This document shows positions 61,645 through 64,000 of a stretch of 64,000 nucleotides of DNA, one piece after another. The stretch covers positions 62,001 to 126,000 of the forward strand of contig NZ_VWSF01000003.1 in NCBI RefSeq assembly GCF_008629685.1, written 5' to 3'. The notes under the pieces are model-generated. The model was given only the letters and a program-made list of their open reading frames with translations. It did no database searches and had not been told where the DNA came from. Numbering within the stretch: position 1 is the stretch's first letter; each line of letters starts with the position of its first letter. Both the position numbers and the translations under genes were made by a program. Source of the DNA: Adhaeribacter rhizoryzae. Lineage in GTDB: Bacteria > Bacteroidota > Bacteroidia > Cytophagales > Hymenobacteraceae.

Positions 61645-62874
61645 TTGAATAAGAAAAAAATCTTTAATGATCCAGTTTACGGGTTTATTACCGTTCCGTC
61701 GGAGTTATTATTTGATGTTATCGAACATCCTTATTTTCAGCGGCTTCGGCGTATTAAACAACTTGGTTTAACCGATTTTGTTTACCCCGGTGCCCTGCAC
61801 ACCCGTTTTCACCATGCTTTGGGCGCCATGCACCTCATGGACCAGGCGCTGCACACCTTGCGCAGCAAAAATAACCAAATATCCGACAAAGAGTGCGAAG
61901 CTTCGTTGCTGGCTATCTTGTTGCACGATGTGGGCCACGGTCCTTTTTCGCATGCTTTAGAAACATCTATCTTTAACGGCGTACACCACGAAGAATTGTC
62001 TTTGCACCTGATGCACCAGCTAAATAACCACTTTGGTAACCGGCTGGATCTGGCTATTCAAATATTTAACGGCACCTATCACCGGCCTTTTTTTCACCAG
62101 TTGGTTTCGAGCCAACTAGACGTAGACCGGCTGGATTACCTGAACCGCGATAGTTTTTATACGGGAGTTTCAGAGGGTAAGATTGGGGCCAACCGCTTGT
62201 TAAAAATGCTGAATATTTCCGACGACAAGCTGGTAATTGAAGAAAAAGCCATTTACAGCATCGAAAATTTTCTGGTGTCGCGGCGGGTAATGTACTGGCA
62301 GGTTTACTTACACAAAACTGTTATCAGCGCCGAAAACATGCTTATCCGGCTCATAGAGCGCGCCCGTGAACTTTCCCAGTCTGGCATTCCGGTAGCAGCC
62401 TCTGAGCCCTTAGAATATTTTCTGCATCATAATATTACCATGGCGCATTTTAAAGAAGACGAAAATATTCTGAAAAGATTTATTTCTTTAGATGACTACG
62501 ATGTGTGGCAAGGCATTAAAACCTGGTGCGGCCACCCCGATAAAATTCTTTCTTTTTTAGCCGAAGGCTTGCTGCAGCGCAAATTATTTAAAGTAATTAT
62601 TTCGGCAACGCCCCCCGACGAAGAAATAATATTAGGCATTACCGAACTGGTGCAGGAATATTTTAAAGTAGATTCGGAAGAAGTGAAATATTTAATGCTT
62701 ACCGGAAAAATCAGCAACAATGCTTACGAAGCCAAAGGCCAGTCTATTGATATTATGACTAAAATCGGCCAGATTATTGATGTAGCCGAGGCTTCGGACC
62801 TGCCCAATATTCGGGCCTTGAGTACCAAAGTGGAAAAGTATTACGTTTGCTATCCGAAAGAAATCACGGTTTAA
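61645..62874 (+). CDS. HD-domain phosphohydrolase (dNTPase-like)
   Basis: 409 residues from TTG 61645. The frame is open from an ATG at 61582, but those 21 residues come from the inverted repeat; homologous sequence begins at NKKKIFNDPVYGFITVP. Metal motifs are GALHTRFHHALGAMHL, HDVGHGPFSHALE (the HD pair) and the Asp in DVDRLDYLNRDSFYTG, as in SAMHD1/dGTPase-like enzymes. It probably hydrolyses dNTPs or related nucleotides; the substrate is not shown. lpxD starts 25 bases downstream. Confidence 0.88.
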   Translation: MNKKKIFNDPVYGFITVPSELLFDVIEHPYFQRLRRIKQLGLTDFVYPGALHTRFHHALGAMHLMDQALHTLRSKNNQISDKECEASLLAILLHDVGHGPFSHALETSIFNGVHHEELSLHLMHQLNNHFGNRLDLAIQIFNGTYHRPFFHQLVSSQLDVDRLDYLNRDSFYTGVSEGKIGANRLLKMLNISDDKLVIEEKAIYSIENFLVSRRVMYWQVYLHKTVISAENMLIRLIERARELSQSGIPVAASEPLEYFLHHNITMAHFKEDENILKRFISLDDYDVWQGIKTWCGHPDKILSFLAEGLLQRKLFKVIISATPPDEEIILGITELVQEYFKVDSEEVKYLMLTGKISNNAYEAKGQSIDIMTKIGQIIDVAEASDLPNIRALSTKVEKYYVCYPKEITV

Positions 62875-62899
62875 TTAATTTGTTTATTACTTTTACAGC

Positions 62900-63922
62900 A
62901 TGGAATTTACTGTCGGACAAATAGCCCAGTTGCTGGACGGCCAAGTGGAGGGTGATGCAACTGCCAAAATCCGTGAATTAGCAAAAATAGAAGAAGCCGG
63001 TTCTGGCGCACTGGCTTTTTTATCTAATCTTAAATACGAGCATTTTCTTTACGCTACGGGCGCTACGGCGGTTATTGTGGCTAAAAATTTCACCCCAAAG
63101 CAGCCGGTTCCAGCAGCTTTAATCCGGGTAGAAGATCCTTATTCCAGTTTTTCGCGCTTACTCGAAGAATACCAGAAAGCCGTAGCCGCCCTTAAAACCG
63201 GCGTAGAACAACCGGCTTTTATTGGCAATAATTCTAACATTGGTGAAAACCATTACCGGGGTGCTTTCTCGTACATTGGCCATAACTGTAAGTTGGGAGC
63301 TAATGTAAAAATATACCCACAAGCGTATTTGGGCGATAATGTACAGGTAGGCGATAATACCACTATTTTTGCCGGCGCTAAAATTTACAGCAACACTGTA
63401 ATTGGTAATAATTGTACTGTTCATGCCGGGGCCGTTATTGGCAGCCCGGGCTTTGGCTTTGCGCCCCAGAAAGATGGTACGTACCGCGATATTCCGCAAA
63501 CCGGCAACGTGGTACTAGAAGATAATGTAAATATTGGGGCCAACACAACCATCGATTGTGCCACTTTAGGCTCAACTATTGTGCACGAAGGCACCAAAAT
63601 AGATAACCTGGTACAAATAGCGCATAACGTAGAAATTGGCAAACATACGGTAATTGCTTCACAGACCGGTATTTCGGGTTCTACCAAAATAGGCAATTAC
63701 TGCACCATTGCGGGGCAAGTAGGCATTGTAGGGCACATTAGCCTCGCCGATAAAACCACGGTGGGCGCGCAATCAGGTGTATCCAAAACCATTTCGGAAT
63801 CCGGCACTATTATTCAGGGGTCGCCGGCTTTCGATTACAAACAAAATTTGCGGTGCATTGCCGTATTCCGGCGCCTGCCCGAACTGGAGAAACAACTGAA
63901 CGAACTAAAAGAAAAAATATAA
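62900..63922 (+). CDS. lpxD: UDP-3-O-(3-hydroxyacyl)glucosamine N-acyltransferase
   Basis: 340 residues. LpxD adds the second acyl chain in lipid A synthesis from an acyl-ACP. An N-terminal domain (about 1-105) is followed by a left-handed beta-helix of hexapeptide repeats (about 110-290). The catalytic His is in LVQIAHNVEIGKHTVI, and the C-terminal FDYKQNLRCIAVFRRLPEL is family-typical. TACTTTTA at 62888-62895 resembles a -7 box just before the ATG. lpxC-fabZ follows 26 bases downstream. Confidence 0.95.
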   Translation: MEFTVGQIAQLLDGQVEGDATAKIRELAKIEEAGSGALAFLSNLKYEHFLYATGATAVIVAKNFTPKQPVPAALIRVEDPYSSFSRLLEEYQKAVAALKTGVEQPAFIGNNSNIGENHYRGAFSYIGHNCKLGANVKIYPQAYLGDNVQVGDNTTIFAGAKIYSNTVIGNNCTVHAGAVIGSPGFGFAPQKDGTYRDIPQTGNVVLEDNVNIGANTTIDCATLGSTIVHEGTKIDNLVQIAHNVEIGKHTVIASQTGISGSTKIGNYCTIAGQVGIVGHISLADKTTVGAQSGVSKTISESGTIIQGSPAFDYKQNLRCIAVFRRLPELEKQLNELKEKI

Positions 63923-63948
63923 ATTCGCGCTACTAAATACGCATCAGC

Positions 63949-64000
63949 ATGAATGAAAAACAGCATACCATCAAAGCTCCGGTAACCGTTTCGGGCATTG
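63949..64000 (+). CDS. Start of bifunctional LpxC/FabZ (truncated by the window end)
   Basis: The first 17 residues (MNEKQHTIKAPVTVSGI) match the start of the Bacteroidota LpxC-FabZ fusion, UDP-3-O-acyl-GlcNAc deacetylase joined to 3-hydroxyacyl-ACP dehydratase. The position after lpxD fits. Most of the gene is outside the window, so the fusion itself is inference. Confidence 0.7.
   Translation, partial: MNEKQHTIKAPVTVSGI

Noticed and set aside
1-64000. Search for tRNA, rRNA, CRISPR arrays and insertion sequences
   Set aside because: By eye I found no tRNA T-arm sequence, no rRNA motifs, no spaced direct repeats of CRISPR type and no transposase.

Overview
The window looks like chromosome of a Bacteroidota bacterium of the order Cytophagales, most like Hymenobacteraceae such as Adhaeribacter. 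I base this on family content: PorX of the type IX secretion system, DUF4290, DUF3109, DUF4905, the TIGR02757 family, a MurA with Asp in place of the catalytic Cys, and an Mrp without a CxxC motif. Promoter-like boxes of the Bacteroidota form TAnnTTTG, in one case with a TTTG box 19 bases upstream, support it. Genus-level assignment is inference. I saw no rRNA, tRNA, CRISPR array, prophage or complete insertion sequence.

Layout. 0-3 kb: the end of a probable glycosyltransferase, a small winged-helix-like protein, an oligopeptide-type ABC permease and a GAF/SpoIIE-type phosphatase. 3-12 kb: mostly minus-strand metabolic and housekeeping genes (Dabb, MBL hydrolase, DUF4202, sugar isomerase-like, HIT, greA, 2-hydroxyacid dehydrogenase, mgtE, rsmA) with ruvC on the plus strand. 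12-20 kb: leucyl aminopeptidase, pdxA, then the fatty-acid and translation cluster yceD-rpmF-plsX-fabH-efp-accB-accC. 20-30 kb: DUF3109, a conserved unknown, a DUF4142 lipoprotein, a BlaI/BlaR1-like regulatory pair with a three-site operator, pcrA, DUF4290, murA and a DUF4349 lipoprotein. 30-41 kb: a membrane acyltransferase-like protein, a THUMP methyltransferase, murB, mutS2, TIGR02757, a LysM protein, DUF4905 and kdsB. 41-47 kb: a two-gene ABC exporter behind an 11-copy heptamer repeat, an exported unknown, ribBA and dnaG. 47-55 kb: the most accessory-like stretch, with a gene-poor AT-rich gap, DUF421, an AT-rich nuclease-like orphan, a lipoprotein formylglycine-generating enzyme, mrp-nfu, fahA and a decayed reading frame. 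55-64 kb: an outer-membrane protein with a PAP2/haloperoxidase lipoprotein, ald-tsaE-porX, an HD hydrolase, lpxD and the start of lpxC-fabZ.

Together the genes cover envelope building (murA, murB, kdsB, lpxD, lpxC-fabZ), fatty-acid initiation (accB, accC, fabH, plsX), genome maintenance (ruvC, pcrA, mutS2, dnaG) and translation (rsmA, rpmF, efp, tsaE). The less ordinary signals are the BlaI/BlaR1-like pair with regularly spaced operators and an unusual proline-rich sensor tail, the orphan PD-(D/E)XK-like gene, terminator-like hairpins inside the lipid cluster, and several kinds of intergenic inverted repeat, including two almost 30-bp perfect hairpins. I do not see a multi-gene system that I could call clearly new.
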